From: Bulleidia extructa W1219
GTDB lineage: Bacteria; Bacillota_I; Bacilli_A; Erysipelotrichales; Erysipelotrichaceae
NCBI RefSeq assembly: GCF_000177375.1
Contig: NZ_ADFR01000015.1
Coordinates: 1-42,063 of the forward strand
Direction of reading: 5' to 3'
DNA length: 42,063 bases
Of the stretch, positions 8,793-16,485 are shown piece by piece (within the stretch, counting starts at the first letter, position 1; every line of letters starts with the position of its first letter). Position numbers and translations under genes: made by a program. A model generated the notes under the pieces. That model did not search any database. It was given only the letters and a program-made list of their open reading frames with translations, and was not told the origin of the DNA.

Positions 8793-9812
8793 TCAAAGAA
8801 CCTCCACACCAACATGACTTTGTTCTAACATTTTCATAAAACACCCATAATCTTCTTTATTTCCATTACTCAAATGAATGTATGTGACTCCCATTGGTCC
8901 ACTCGCTGATTGAGAAATATTGGATTCCACAATAGAAACATCAAAGGATACTTTTCGAGCAGCCTTGATGATAATCGGTTGATCGGCATTATTGCCGGTA
9001 AATGAAACTCGTAATAATTGACCTTCCGGATATCGCTTCTTTAAACTTTCCGCCAAGTCCTCAATGGATTGATCCGCCTCAATATTCTGTACAAATTTTC
9101 GAGTCACCGCGTGTTTCGGATGGGAAAATAATTCTTCTACCAATCCGATTTCAACCATTCTCCCTTCCTCCATCACCGCCATGCGATGACAAATCTTTTG
9201 AACCACCTCCATTTGATGTGTGATCATCACAATCGTCAAACGCAACTTCTGATTAATTTCTCGTAATAATGATAGAATCTGTTCTGTCGTTTCCGGATCC
9301 AAAGCAGAAGTGGCTTCATCACATAAAAGAATCTTAGGGTGATTTGCTAGGGCTCTAGCAATACCCACTCTTTGCTTCTGACCACCTGATAATTCACTCG
9401 GATAAGCGTTCTCGCGACCGGTCAAGCCAACCAATTCAATCAATTCTTTTGCCTGCTTCTGACGTTCTTCTTTAGAAACACCAGCCAATTCCAAAGGCAA
9501 TTCGATATTCTTTTGAACCGTTCGACTCCAAAGAAGATTAAAGTGCTGAAAAATCATGCCGATACTTTGTCTTTGAAAACGCAATTCTTTCTGACTAAGT
9601 TGCTTGATATTCACCTCATCAATGAAAATATCACCCGTTGTTTGTGTTTCAAGTTGATTAATCAAACGAATCAATGTACTTTTACCGGCACCTGAATAGC
9701 CGATGATACCAAATATCTCTCCATCTTGAATGCTAAGCGATACTTCATTGACCGCATGAATATTTTCCGATTTCGTAGAAAATGTTTTAGTCACATTTTT
9801 AATTTCGATCAT
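8793..9812 (-). CDS. metN: Methionine ABC transporter ATP-binding protein MetN
   Basis: ATPase of the methionine importer. It has Walker A GYSGAGKST (about 36-44), the signature LSGGQKQR, Walker B ILLCDEATSALD and switch ITHQM, followed by the C-terminal NIL domain (about 260-339), which in known MetN proteins binds methionine and inhibits uptake when the cell has enough. The ATG at 9812 (MIEIKNVTKTF) has AAGGGG at a good distance. An ATG three codons earlier (9821) touches that GGGG and is less likely. First gene of metN-metI-metQ behind a T-box leader. Confidence 0.96.
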   Translation of the reverse strand: MIEIKNVTKTFSTKSENIHAVNEVSLSIQDGEIFGIIGYSGAGKSTLIRLINQLETQTTGDIFIDEVNIKQLSQKELRFQRQSIGMIFQHFNLLWSRTVQKNIELPLELAGVSKEERQKQAKELIELVGLTGRENAYPSELSGGQKQRVGIARALANHPKILLCDEATSALDPETTEQILSLLREINQKLRLTIVMITHQMEVVQKICHRMAVMEEGRMVEIGLVEELFSHPKHAVTRKFVQNIEADQSIEDLAESLKKRYPEGQLLRVSFTGNNADQPIIIKAARKVSFDVSIVESNISQSASGPMGVTYIHLSNGNKEDYGCFMKMLEQSHVGVEVL

Positions 9813-9838
9813 CTTTTCCATCCCCTTTTTTTCTATGC

Positions 9839-9869
9839 AAAAATCCCGTCCTGCTTATAAGGACGGGAT
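9839..9869 (-). terminator. T-box terminator hairpin before metN
   Basis: On the minus strand ATCCCGTCC and GGACGGGAT form a perfect 9-bp stem followed by T5, directly downstream of the T-box core. It ends transcription when tRNA-Met is charged. Confidence 0.92.
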
Positions 9870-10085
9870 AGATCATCTCGTGTTACCACCTTAATTCACA
9901 TATACCTCACGATACATGCCTCATAGAGTACCAACATACTCCGCGTCTATAACGGGACATCCCGTTGATGCCTAACGATCGACACCAAAGCTCCAAGACC
10001 ATATTCACCAAACCTTCCTTGTTCCCTTTTCAGCTGCCGGGACTCTCTAAGACAACTATTTTCTGGCTACTCTTCTTTTCATCGC
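9839..10085 (-). promoter_or_regulatory. Methionine T-box riboswitch controlling metNIQ
   Basis: A tRNA-sensing leader of about 250 nt. The T-box core reads AAGGTGGTAACACGAG on the minus strand (9877-9892) and is followed by the terminator. Upstream, a stem I region starts with an AGAGAGT-like segment and GAAAAGGGAACAAGG; the probable specifier in GTGAATATGGTCTTGG is ATG at 10000-10002, the methionine codon, matching the metNIQ genes downstream. Uncharged tRNA-Met would pair with the specifier and with the TGGT bulge of the core, favouring the antiterminator. The exact 5' end is an estimate; the specifier is read from codon and context, not from a computed fold. Confidence 0.92.
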
Positions 10086-10097
10086 TGTATATGTAGA

Positions 10098-10125
10098 ATT
10101 GTACTGTTAATTTTCCGTTTGTCAA
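10098..10125 (-). promoter_or_regulatory. Promoter of the metNIQ operon
   Basis: A consensus -35 TTGACA (10120-10125), 16-nt spacer and -10 TACAAT (10098-10103) on the minus strand place the start just before the T-box leader. Confidence 0.82.
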
Positions 10126-10134
10126 ATTTTTTCA

Positions 10135-10518
10135 TCAACGAACGATCTTGCCTGGCCAAGTACCAATACCACCCATCTCATAAACCTTAGTATACCCTAA
10201 AGCCACTAACTTTTTCGCTGCTTGCCGACTTCTATTTCCACTTCGACAATACACAAAAATTGGTTGATCTTTTCGAGGCAACTCCTTTGGAGCTTCATTT
10301 TGAATACTTTCATTCGGAACCAAAATAGCTCCCTCAATATGCCCTTCACGAAATTCTTCTTCACGACGAACGTCCACAATCCGATAATCTTTTAAGGATT
10401 TCATCATCTCAATAGCCTTTTCTTGTGAAATAGAAGTATATCCATTTTTATTGGAAGAACCAGCACAGCCAGTCAAAACCAAACCAAATAAAACCATTAA
10501 AACAAACCATTTTTTCAT
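10135..10518 (-). CDS. Rhodanese-domain lipoprotein
   Basis: A 127-residue exported lipoprotein with lipobox LVLTGC, then one rhodanese-like domain. The active-site loop is CRSGNRS with the catalytic cysteine in FVYCRSG, and the conserved DVRREEEFREGHIEGA lies before it, so the fold and active cysteine are intact. Such proteins transfer sulfur or handle thiols at the outer membrane face; the partner is unknown. The start at 10518 (MKKWFV) has AGAGGTGA at good distance; a longer in-frame start at 10563 would run through the terminator of uppP. Confidence 0.9.
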   Translation of the reverse strand: MKKWFVLMVLFGLVLTGCAGSSNKNGYTSISQEKAIEMMKSLKDYRIVDVRREEEFREGHIEGAILVPNESIQNEAPKELPRKDQPIFVYCRSGNRSRQAAKKLVALGYTKVYEMGGIGTWPGKIVR

Positions 10519-10553
10519 TTTTATCACCTCTGGTATCACTATACCAAAGAATA

Positions 10554-10580
10554 TAAAAAGCATCTTCTCAGATGCCTCTT
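10554..10580 (-). terminator. Intrinsic terminator after uppP
   Basis: On the minus strand AGGCATCT-GAGA-AGATGCT is followed by TTTTA. It begins at the uppP stop and separates uppP from the rhodanese gene. Confidence 0.8.
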
Positions 10581-11418
10581 AATGAACAAATCCAACAAAA
10601 CTAAAAATCAGAACAACGATCCCTAAAATGATACGATATACCCCAAAAATCGTGAAATCATGCTTACGGATATATTTTAATAAGCGTTGAATCGCCACGA
10701 TAGAAACCAAAAAACTAACGATGATACCCACCAATAAAATCATAACTGCATACCAATTAAACGCAATTTTTGCCTTGACCAGTTTCAATAAAGAAGCCCC
10801 AAACATAGCCGGAATTGCCATAAAAAAGCTAAATTCCATCGCTGTCTTACGATCAAATCCCATCAAAGTAGCTCCCAAAATAGTAGATCCCGAACGGCTG
10901 GTACCAGGAATGACTGCCAACAGTTGGAATAAACCGACCGAAATCGCATCTTTTGGCATAATATAGCCCACTCGATCAATAAGAACATCATGTTCCCGAT
11001 GCTCCATCCAAATAAAGAGGATGCCATACACTATCAAAGCTACCGCAATCACATACGAACTACTCAATACCGTATCCACCAGCTTATCAATCACCACTCC
11101 AACCACCAACGGTATAGAAGCAATGACCACCAATAACCAAAGCCGTTGCGTTCTTCTTTTCTTCTCCAAAGTCGCCCTCTTACCATAAGTCAATTTTTTC
11201 CAATACAATAAAAGAACTGCCAAAATACTACCAAATTGGATCACCACTTTAAATAAATTCCAAAAAGCCGTGTTCATAGCAGGATCCGTATATACCTTTA
11301 AAGGTAAGAAATTCTCCATCAAAATCAAATGTCCTGTTGAACTAATCGGTAACCATTCCGTAATCCCCTGCATAATGCCATATAAAACAGCTTTGAAAAT
11401 ATTCCAAACAAAAGCCAT
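10579..11418 (-). CDS. uppP: Undecaprenyl-diphosphatase UppP (BacA)
   Basis: Integral membrane phosphatase, 279 residues, that recycles undecaprenyl diphosphate to the monophosphate carrier needed for peptidoglycan. Both family motifs are present: GITEWLPISSTGHL near the N-terminus and PGTSRSGSTI (about residue 170), with about eight membrane segments. The ATG at 11418 (MAFVWN) has GAGGTGG five nt upstream; a GTG three codons earlier lies inside that site and is rejected. In other bacteria BacA dosage affects bacitracin tolerance. Confidence 0.96.
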   Translation of the reverse strand: MAFVWNIFKAVLYGIMQGITEWLPISSTGHLILMENFLPLKVYTDPAMNTAFWNLFKVVIQFGSILAVLLLYWKKLTYGKRATLEKKRRTQRLWLLVVIASIPLVVGVVIDKLVDTVLSSSYVIAVALIVYGILFIWMEHREHDVLIDRVGYIMPKDAISVGLFQLLAVIPGTSRSGSTILGATLMGFDRKTAMEFSFFMAIPAMFGASLLKLVKAKIAFNWYAVMILLVGIIVSFLVSIVAIQRLLKYIRKHDFTIFGVYRIILGIVVLIFSFVGFVH

Positions 11419-11484
11419 ACCATCCACCTCAATATCTTATGTATTTTATCATTATCATATAGGCAATGCAATTTGAGAATTGTG

Positions 11485-11490
11485 TATAAT
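11485..11490 (+). promoter_or_regulatory. -10 element of the cyclophilin gene
   Basis: A perfect TATAAT preceded by TGTG, 23 nt before the ATG at 11513. A -35 element is not clear. An AAGGAGA ribosome binding site follows, so this mRNA has a short normal leader. Confidence 0.6.
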
Positions 11491-11512
11491 GGTAACTAAA
11501 AGGAGACCTAAA

Positions 11513-11986
11513 ATGATTGTAATTGAAATGGATAATGGTGGTGTGATTAAAATTAAATTAGACGTCAACGCTGCTCCAAAAACAGTAGAAAATTTCGAAA
11601 GCTTAGTCAAGAAAGGATTTTATAACGGATTGACCTTTCATAGAATTATTCCCGGTTTTATGATTCAAGGAGGCGATCCACTTGGCAATGGCATGGGCGG
11701 ATCAGAAACGAATATCATTGGTGAATTTGCAAGTAACGGAATCCAAAACCCGCTACCTCACAAACGTGGAGTCATCTCAATGGCTCGTTCACAAGATCCA
11801 AACTCTGCCAGTTCTCAATTTTTTATTATGCACGCTGATGCTTCCTATTTAGATGGCCATTACGCTGCTTTTGGAAAAGTTGTAGATGGCATGGATGTTG
11901 TAGATGAAATCGCAATGACACCGACTGGATTCCAGGATAAACCAACTCATCCTGTTATCATGAAACGTGTTTATATTGAAAACTAA
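11513..11986 (+). CDS. ppiB: Cyclophilin-type peptidyl-prolyl cis-trans isomerase
   Basis: A 157-residue single-domain cyclophilin that speeds proline isomerisation during folding. The active-site residues are visible in FHRIIPGFMIQGGDP (Arg, Phe, Met, Gln) and SSQFFIMH. There is no signal peptide, so it is cytoplasmic. The ATG at 11513 is set by AGGAG 7 nt upstream; an upstream in-frame start would lie in the promoter. It is an isolated plus-strand gene with its own promoter, ending in a bidirectional terminator. Confidence 0.96.
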   Translation: MIVIEMDNGGVIKIKLDVNAAPKTVENFESLVKKGFYNGLTFHRIIPGFMIQGGDPLGNGMGGSETNIIGEFASNGIQNPLPHKRGVISMARSQDPNSASSQFFIMHADASYLDGHYAAFGKVVDGMDVVDEIAMTPTGFQDKPTHPVIMKRVYIEN

Positions 11987-12007
11987 AAAAGGCTTCGGCC
12001 TTTTTTA
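11985..12007. terminator. Bidirectional terminator between cyclophilin and ECF S component genes
   Basis: AAAAAAGGC-TTCG-GCCTTTTTT, a stem with a TTCG tetraloop with T-tracts on both strands. It overlaps the stop codons of both convergent genes. Confidence 0.92.
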
Positions 12008-12619
12008 AATATTCATTTTTTCACGAATCGGTTTTAGAGCTCGATACATGAAAGGAACCATCATCCCCGCCGCCATCATTTCAAATAAGCCATTGCTTAA
12101 TAACACAGTTACAATCACCGATCCAACGCCAACGCCAACCACTCTTGAATAAACCGACCCGAAGACAAGCCAAATCAAACCCATAACACTTATCGTATGC
12201 ACCAAAGTACAAATCACCGATAGAGCCATCATCCAAGGTAATTCAGAGAACCGTTTTTTTCCAAAGTTTTTCAAAAATCCGGCAAACCATCCTAAAAAGA
12301 TTCGTGGTCCAAAACAAATTACCAAACTAAATATATTTCCTTGCACGTTTCCAACCGAATAAAATGGTGTAAAACAAAAGCTTGTTAAATTTGGCGCAAA
12401 AGTTGCTCTTAGAAAACTGGCTAAACCAAACACAAAACCAATGATCGCTCCTTCTTTTTTCCCCATAAACACACCGGATAAAATCACCGGCAAATGCATT
12501 AAAGTGATTGAAATCACTCCTACATTCAAATAGCCAAGAGGGGTCAATGCCAGCAGCAGTTCGATTGCTATAAAAAAAGCCAAGACTGTAAAGTGCTGTG
12601 TTTCTGATTTTATTTGCAT
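12005..12619 (-). CDS. ECF transporter S component (vitamin or precursor binding)
   Basis: A 204-residue membrane protein with about six hydrophobic segments and the N-terminal pattern of ECF S components of the pantothenate/folate type (LAFFIAIELLLALTPLGYL, then ISITLMHLPVILSGVFMGKKEGAIIGFVFGL). It binds a vitamin and uses a shared EcfA/T energising module encoded elsewhere. The MHLPVI-GxxxG pattern recalls PanT-like proteins, but the ligand is not certain. No riboswitch was found upstream to reveal it. AAGGAG lies before the ATG and an extended -10 TGATAAAAT (12643-12651) further up. Confidence 0.85.
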   Translation of the reverse strand: MQIKSETQHFTVLAFFIAIELLLALTPLGYLNVGVISITLMHLPVILSGVFMGKKEGAIIGFVFGLASFLRATFAPNLTSFCFTPFYSVGNVQGNIFSLVICFGPRIFLGWFAGFLKNFGKKRFSELPWMMALSVICTLVHTISVMGLIWLVFGSVYSRVVGVGVGSVIVTVLLSNGLFEMMAAGMMVPFMYRALKPIREKMNI

Positions 12620-12683
12620 AAAAGCTCCTTATTTCCGATATTATTTTATCATCCCTACTTTAGCACAGATTTATCTTACCAAC

Positions 12684-12704
12684 AAAAAAACTCCCGCAGG
12701 AGTT
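12684..12704 (-). terminator. Intrinsic terminator after the HU gene
   Basis: On the minus strand AAACTCCTGCGGGAGTTT is followed by a run of T. It lies just after the HU stop. Confidence 0.85.
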
Positions 12705-12713
12705 TCGTTAGAC

Positions 12714-13004
12714 TTACTTACTGTTGACTAAATCTTTCAAAGTCTTAGAAGCTTTAAACTTAGGAGCCTTAGAAGCTTTGATTTTAATCTTCTCACCAGT
12801 TGCTGGGTTTAAACCTTCGCGAGCCGCTTTTTCAACAACCACAAATTTACCAAAACCGTTAATGGAAACTTCTTCACCCTTCTTGATAGCTGTTGTGATT
12901 TGATCAAACACAAAGTTTACCAATTCATTTGCATCTTTTTTCGATACTTCATATTCAGCTGCGATGCCTTCAGCTAAAGTTTTCTTCGTTACTTGTTCTG
13001 CCAT
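12714..13004 (-). CDS. hup: HU family DNA-binding protein
   Basis: A 96-residue histone-like nucleoid protein that bends DNA. It has the HU arm motif GFGKFVVVEKAAREGLNPATGEKIKI with the conserved RxGxNPxTG sequence and the intercalating proline, and the N-terminal dimerisation helices. AAGGAGG precedes the ATG. Its promoter shows -35 TTGAAA (13056-13061), an 18-nt spacer and -10 TAGAAT (13032-13037). It is monocistronic. Confidence 0.97.
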   Translation of the reverse strand: MAEQVTKKTLAEGIAAEYEVSKKDANELVNFVFDQITTAIKKGEEVSINGFGKFVVVEKAAREGLNPATGEKIKIKASKAPKFKASKTLKDLVNSK

Positions 13005-13031
13005 GATTCTCGGCCTCCTTAACCTAGTTCA

Positions 13032-13061
13032 ATTCTATCTAAATTTTCATACTAATTTCAA
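13032..13061 (-). promoter_or_regulatory. Promoter of the HU gene
   Basis: On the minus strand -35 TTGAAA (13056-13061), 18-nt spacer, -10 TAGAAT (13032-13037), then AAGGAGG near the ATG. Confidence 0.65.
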
Positions 13062-13071
13062 TAGGTTTCTT

Positions 13072-13662
13072 TTATTTTTTGCTCTTAATACCCATTTTTA
13101 TGATTTTTTTCTGTAAAAATGGAACAATCTCTGCTTCAAACCAAGGATTTTTCTTCAACCATATCCCATTTCTTCCTGAAGGATGTACCAGTGGTAAATA
13201 TTCCGGCAAATAGTTAAAGTAGTTTTTGACTGTCTCTGTTAACGTCTTTTTTCGTCTTTCTTTTAAATAATACGCTTGTGCATATTGACCAATTAACAGG
13301 AATAATTCCACTTCCGATAACTGTTTTAAAAGGAGCGGATGCCACTTTTGGGCAAACCCTTTCCGTGGGGCCAAGTCACCTCTTTTTGCACTTCCGGGAA
13401 AATAAAAGTCCATTGGTAAATGAGCTATCAAATTAGTTTGATAGAATTCTTCTCTGGATAAGCCAAGCCAATCTCGCAAGCGATTTCCACTTGGATCATT
13501 CCAATATAAATGACTTTCTTGCGCTTTAATACCGGGAGCTTGCCCAACGATAACCAATTTTGCCTCTTTGGGAGCTGAAAATAAAGGTTCAATGCCTTTT
13601 TCAGTATATACCCTATTTGGTGCATCATTCATGATGGAGGTTTTGATTTCTTCGATGTTCAT
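13072..13662 (-). CDS. Uracil-DNA glycosylase family protein
   Basis: A 196-residue UDG-superfamily protein for base excision repair. The first motif is VGQAPGIKAQESH (about 38-50), in place of the family 1 GQDPYH; the second is VHPSGRN (about 159-165), in place of HPSPLS. NDPSGNRLRDWLG and the FPGSAKRGDLAPR loop are typical of a distinct GQAPG subgroup whose substrate range is not well defined. No Shine-Dalgarno precedes the ATG, which lies 4 nt after the T-tract of the terminator of the gene upstream; an ATG ten codons in also lacks one. The start is therefore uncertain. Confidence 0.88.
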   Translation of the reverse strand: MNIEEIKTSIMNDAPNRVYTEKGIEPLFSAPKEAKLVIVGQAPGIKAQESHLYWNDPSGNRLRDWLGLSREEFYQTNLIAHLPMDFYFPGSAKRGDLAPRKGFAQKWHPLLLKQLSEVELFLLIGQYAQAYYLKERRKKTLTETVKNYFNYLPEYLPLVHPSGRNGIWLKKNPWFEAEIVPFLQKKIIKMGIKSKK

Positions 13663-13665
13663 ACG

Positions 13666-13692
13666 ATAAAAAACATAGCTTACGCTATGTTT
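13666..13692 (-). terminator. Intrinsic terminator after the FMN-binding lipoprotein gene
   Basis: On the minus strand AACATAGC-GTAA-GCTATGTT is followed by TTTT. It overlaps the stop codon and ends 4 nt before the next ATG. Confidence 0.85.
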
Positions 13693-14032
13693 AGTTAGCC
13701 TTTGCGTTTGCTAAAGCCGCTTTAACAGCCTCCTTGATTGCATTGGAAGTGATTGTAGCACCAGAAGCACCATCTACTTCTACTGAATTCTTCTTAACAA
13801 TGGCTTCAGGAACATTCTTTAAAGCCGGATCCGCAAGACCGGCCGTTTCTTTATGTTCCTTGATCTCTACTTTTGTAATCGCTGTATCGGATACTGTTAC
13901 CGCAACCATAACATCTCCATTACGACCTTTCGCCTTTCCTTCATACGTACCGGCCTTATAAACCTTCTTAGAACCGCATCCTGCCAATAAAGCAATTGAT
14001 GCTGCCGCAACCACTAATTTGTTTAATTTCAT
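13691..14032 (-). CDS. FMN-binding domain lipoprotein
   Basis: A 113-residue lipoprotein (lipobox LLAGC) with one FMN-binding domain. The flavinylation motif DGASGATITS, in which a threonine is covalently linked to FMN by ApbE in known family members, is complete, so it should carry an extracytosolic flavin. Related small flavoproteins pass electrons outside the cell or to flavin reductases. The start at 14032 follows GGGAGG; a longer frame up to 14089 would extend into the nuclease gene upstream. The paralogous domain of the flavin reductase at 26650 makes a redox partnership plausible. Confidence 0.92.
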   Translation of the reverse strand: MKLNKLVVAAASIALLAGCGSKKVYKAGTYEGKAKGRNGDVMVAVTVSDTAITKVEIKEHKETAGLADPALKNVPEAIVKKNSVEVDGASGATITSNAIKEAVKAALANAKAN

Positions 14033-14093
14033 GAGTATTATCCTCCCTTTGGTCAACCTCATTATAAAGGATTTTCCACCCCTACGCAAAACA

Positions 14094-14894
14094 TTAATTC
14101 AAGCGATTTTTCCCTGTTTGATAATCAATCCAAATACCTTTCTGTACATTAAAACAGAAGACGCAAAAATGAATTCCCTTTCCTCCATCTTCAATGGATC
14201 GTGCTTCCATTAAAACTCCTCTGGCCACTAATTCATTTGCTTCATACAAAGGGCGAACACGATATAAGACATGATTCCCCGTTTTACGAATGTAACGCAC
14301 CACTTGATTCTCATATGGTAACATCTCTTCCACATTCAACTGTCTGGTTCCTGTGATCAGATTCAAAGGATTCGCATTTTGTCCACTTAATTCATAAGCG
14401 ATCAAATGACAACGGTGATACAAATACTTACCGTCAATAAAATCATACTTGGCCATCTGCCAACCACTTGGCTTCACCATACCAATGGATTCTCTTTTCT
14501 TTTTTGGTAATGTATGCACCCCCAATAAAGCATAAGCCATTCTAGCTCTACCTAATGAATCTAAAGGTTGGTATATTTCAAAAGCCTTTTGACGCAAATC
14601 CGCTTTTGAAAAATAAGGGATATTCGCATTCATTTCGACAACATGTTTCCCCTCATATTTTGGAATGGAGACAGGCGTTTCCATTTCCACTGTCGAAATT
14701 TTTTTCGGCCAATATTCCGTTATCAAAAAGGAAGTAAATAACGCCGTCACTAAAAAATACTGTCGAAATTTCCGTCTCCATTTTCGGTTTCGTGGTTGAA
14801 AAATCACCTTGACTAGTGCGATCAATAGAAAAAAGCTAGAGATAAAGACACAAGAAAGGCTTCCTAACCAGATCAAATCAATTTCTTTCCACAT
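14094..14894 (-). CDS. Membrane-anchored DNA/RNA non-specific endonuclease
   Basis: A 266-residue protein with two N-terminal hydrophobic segments (about 8-32 and 44-60) and a beta-beta-alpha metal nuclease domain. The motif YHRCHLIAYELSGQNANPLNL (about 154-174) corresponds to the DRGH/NRGH-type active site with its catalytic histidine and an asparagine metal ligand, close to EndA-like nucleases of streptococci. It could act in DNA uptake or nutrient scavenging; comFA and comFC are also in the window. It has no ribosome binding site: TGATAGAAT ends 6 nt before the ATG, suggesting a leaderless mRNA. Confidence 0.88.
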   Translation of the reverse strand: MWKEIDLIWLGSLSCVFISSFFLLIALVKVIFQPRNRKWRRKFRQYFLVTALFTSFLITEYWPKKISTVEMETPVSIPKYEGKHVVEMNANIPYFSKADLRQKAFEIYQPLDSLGRARMAYALLGVHTLPKKKRESIGMVKPSGWQMAKYDFIDGKYLYHRCHLIAYELSGQNANPLNLITGTRQLNVEEMLPYENQVVRYIRKTGNHVLYRVRPLYEANELVARGVLMEARSIEDGGKGIHFCVFCFNVQKGIWIDYQTGKNRLN

Positions 14895-14900
14895 GGTTCT

Positions 14901-14909
14901 ATTCTATCA
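14901..14909 (-). promoter_or_regulatory. Extended -10 promoter giving a probable leaderless mRNA (nuclease)
   Basis: On the minus strand TGATAGAAT, then AGAACC, then ATG. The -10 (14901-14906) ends 6 nt before the start codon, so transcription should begin at or next to the ATG. No Shine-Dalgarno is possible. Confidence 0.6.
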
Positions 14910-14932
14910 TTCCCCGTTTTTTTCATAAGCCA

Positions 14933-14966
14933 TAAAAAATAGTGGGATTTTATAATTGTCCCACTA
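14933..14966 (-). terminator. Intrinsic terminator after punA
   Basis: On the minus strand AGTGGGA and TCCCACT form a 7-bp stem around an A/T-rich loop, followed by ATTTTTT. It overlaps the punA stop codon. Confidence 0.82.
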
Positions 14967-15771
14967 ATTCATACATATATGCCGCCAAATGACTTGATAT
15001 ATTTCTTCCTACTTCATTGACTTCTTCATCTGATAGTGGTTGTTCTAAAATACCGGCAGCCATATTTGTACAAACCGAAAAACTCAATACCTTCAAACCA
15101 CAATGACCGGCTGTCAGAGTCTCTGTGACCGTGGACATTCCTACTGTATCTCCCCCTAATATCCGAATGGCCCTAATTTCTGCCGGTGTCTCAAAATGAG
15201 GCCCCTGCATAAAGAAATAATTGCCCTCATGAAAAGTTAAAGGAAAATCACGAGCCACTTCTTTCGCTTTTTCTCTTAATTCCGGAGTATATAACGTGGA
15301 AACATCATAGAAACGAGACCCGAAATCTTCTTCATTGAAACCTCGCATCGGACTTTCAATGCCAAAAAACAGGTGATCTCGAATGATCATAACATCCCCA
15401 GGTCGATAACTTTCATTTACCGCTCCTGCCGCATTGGTGGTCATCAGAATTTGAATCCCCAACAATTTCAATAAACGAACAGGAATAACCAATTCCGAAA
15501 AAGAAAAACCCTCATACGAATGGAAACGACCTGACATACAAACCACTTTTTTACCATTTAGAAAGCCGAAAATCAATTCACCTTTATGAGATGGATTGGT
15601 GGTTTGTAAAAAACCGGGTATCTCTTGATAAGCAATCGTGATTGTATTTTCCAATTGTGTCACTAAAGTTCCTAACCCCGAACCTAAAATCAAACCGATT
15701 TCCGGTACCATATCCGTTTTAGTACGAATAAAATCTAGGGCTTCTTGAAAATAAGCTTTATTATACCGCAT
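14950..15771 (-). CDS. punA: Purine-nucleoside phosphorylase (PNP type I)
   Basis: Splits inosine, guanosine and their deoxy forms with phosphate for purine salvage. The 273 residues show LILGSGLGTL (phosphate loop), NPSHKGE, the long conserved MTTNAAGAVNESYRPGDVM and the base-binding ETPAEIRAIRILGGDTVGMST, which mark the trimeric PunA/PNPase class rather than hexameric DeoD. It overlaps mtnN by 11 nt and has GAGGAACAC before the ATG, so the two purine salvage enzymes are co-translated. Confidence 0.96.
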   Translation of the reverse strand: MRYNKAYFQEALDFIRTKTDMVPEIGLILGSGLGTLVTQLENTITIAYQEIPGFLQTTNPSHKGELIFGFLNGKKVVCMSGRFHSYEGFSFSELVIPVRLLKLLGIQILMTTNAAGAVNESYRPGDVMIIRDHLFFGIESPMRGFNEEDFGSRFYDVSTLYTPELREKAKEVARDFPLTFHEGNYFFMQGPHFETPAEIRAIRILGGDTVGMSTVTETLTAGHCGLKVLSFSVCTNMAAGILEQPLSDEEVNEVGRNISSHLAAYMYELVGQL

Positions 15772-16450
15772 GTGTTCCTCCTAATTGCATGACTAATGCT
15801 AGAACTAATTTTGCACAATCTCTTGCAGCCTGTTCTTCAAACTGCTCATAAGTCAGTGAACTTTGATGATCTGCCTGGTCAGAAATAGCTCTGATGATCA
15901 CAAAGGGTACCTGATTTAAATAACAGGTTTGAGCAATCGCAGATCCCTCCATTTCCACACAAAGAGGTTTAAAATCTTCCCACAATTTCTTTTTGACCGT
16001 CTCTTCTCGAATGAATTGATCTCCTGAGACAATCGGTCCCGCTTGCAAACTTCGAATGGTTTGAACCCAATGAATCATCTCTTTATCCGCTTCAAACCAT
16101 AAAGGAAGCTGAGGTACTTGCCCCTTGGCATAACCGAAATTCATGACATCCACATCATGATGAGCCACCTTTGTACTAACTACAATATCTCCCACCTTTA
16201 AAGAGGGATTAAGCCCTCCTGCAATACCGGTATTCAGTATTTTATCCACACCAAATCGATCCACCAGTAACTGAGTACCGATAGCCGCATGCACTTTCCC
16301 AATACCACATTTCATCACCACAACTTCTTGATTATTGATTTTACCTGTATAAATTTTAAACCGTCCGATTTCATGTTCCCGAAGACTTTGGCATTGATGC
16401 AAAATAGTTTGAACCTCGATATCCATAGCTCCAATAATTCCCAATTTCAT
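15761..16450 (-). CDS. mtnN: 5'-methylthioadenosine/S-adenosylhomocysteine nucleosidase
   Basis: Hydrolyses MTA and SAH to adenine and the thioribose compound, removing inhibitors of methyl transfer and feeding the methionine cycle. At 229 residues it is the usual length. It shows GIIGAMDIE, NTGIAGGL, the substrate-binding CVEMEGSAIAQ and the catalytic aspartate in RAISDQAD. An AGGAGA ribosome binding site precedes the ATG. It is coupled to punA. Confidence 0.96.
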   Translation of the reverse strand: MKLGIIGAMDIEVQTILHQCQSLREHEIGRFKIYTGKINNQEVVVMKCGIGKVHAAIGTQLLVDRFGVDKILNTGIAGGLNPSLKVGDIVVSTKVAHHDVDVMNFGYAKGQVPQLPLWFEADKEMIHWVQTIRSLQAGPIVSGDQFIREETVKKKLWEDFKPLCVEMEGSAIAQTCYLNQVPFVIIRAISDQADHQSSLTYEQFEEQAARDCAKLVLALVMQLGGTHAV

Positions 16451-16485
16451 AAACTTTCTCCTATCTTTTTGACGTTAAAAAGCGT

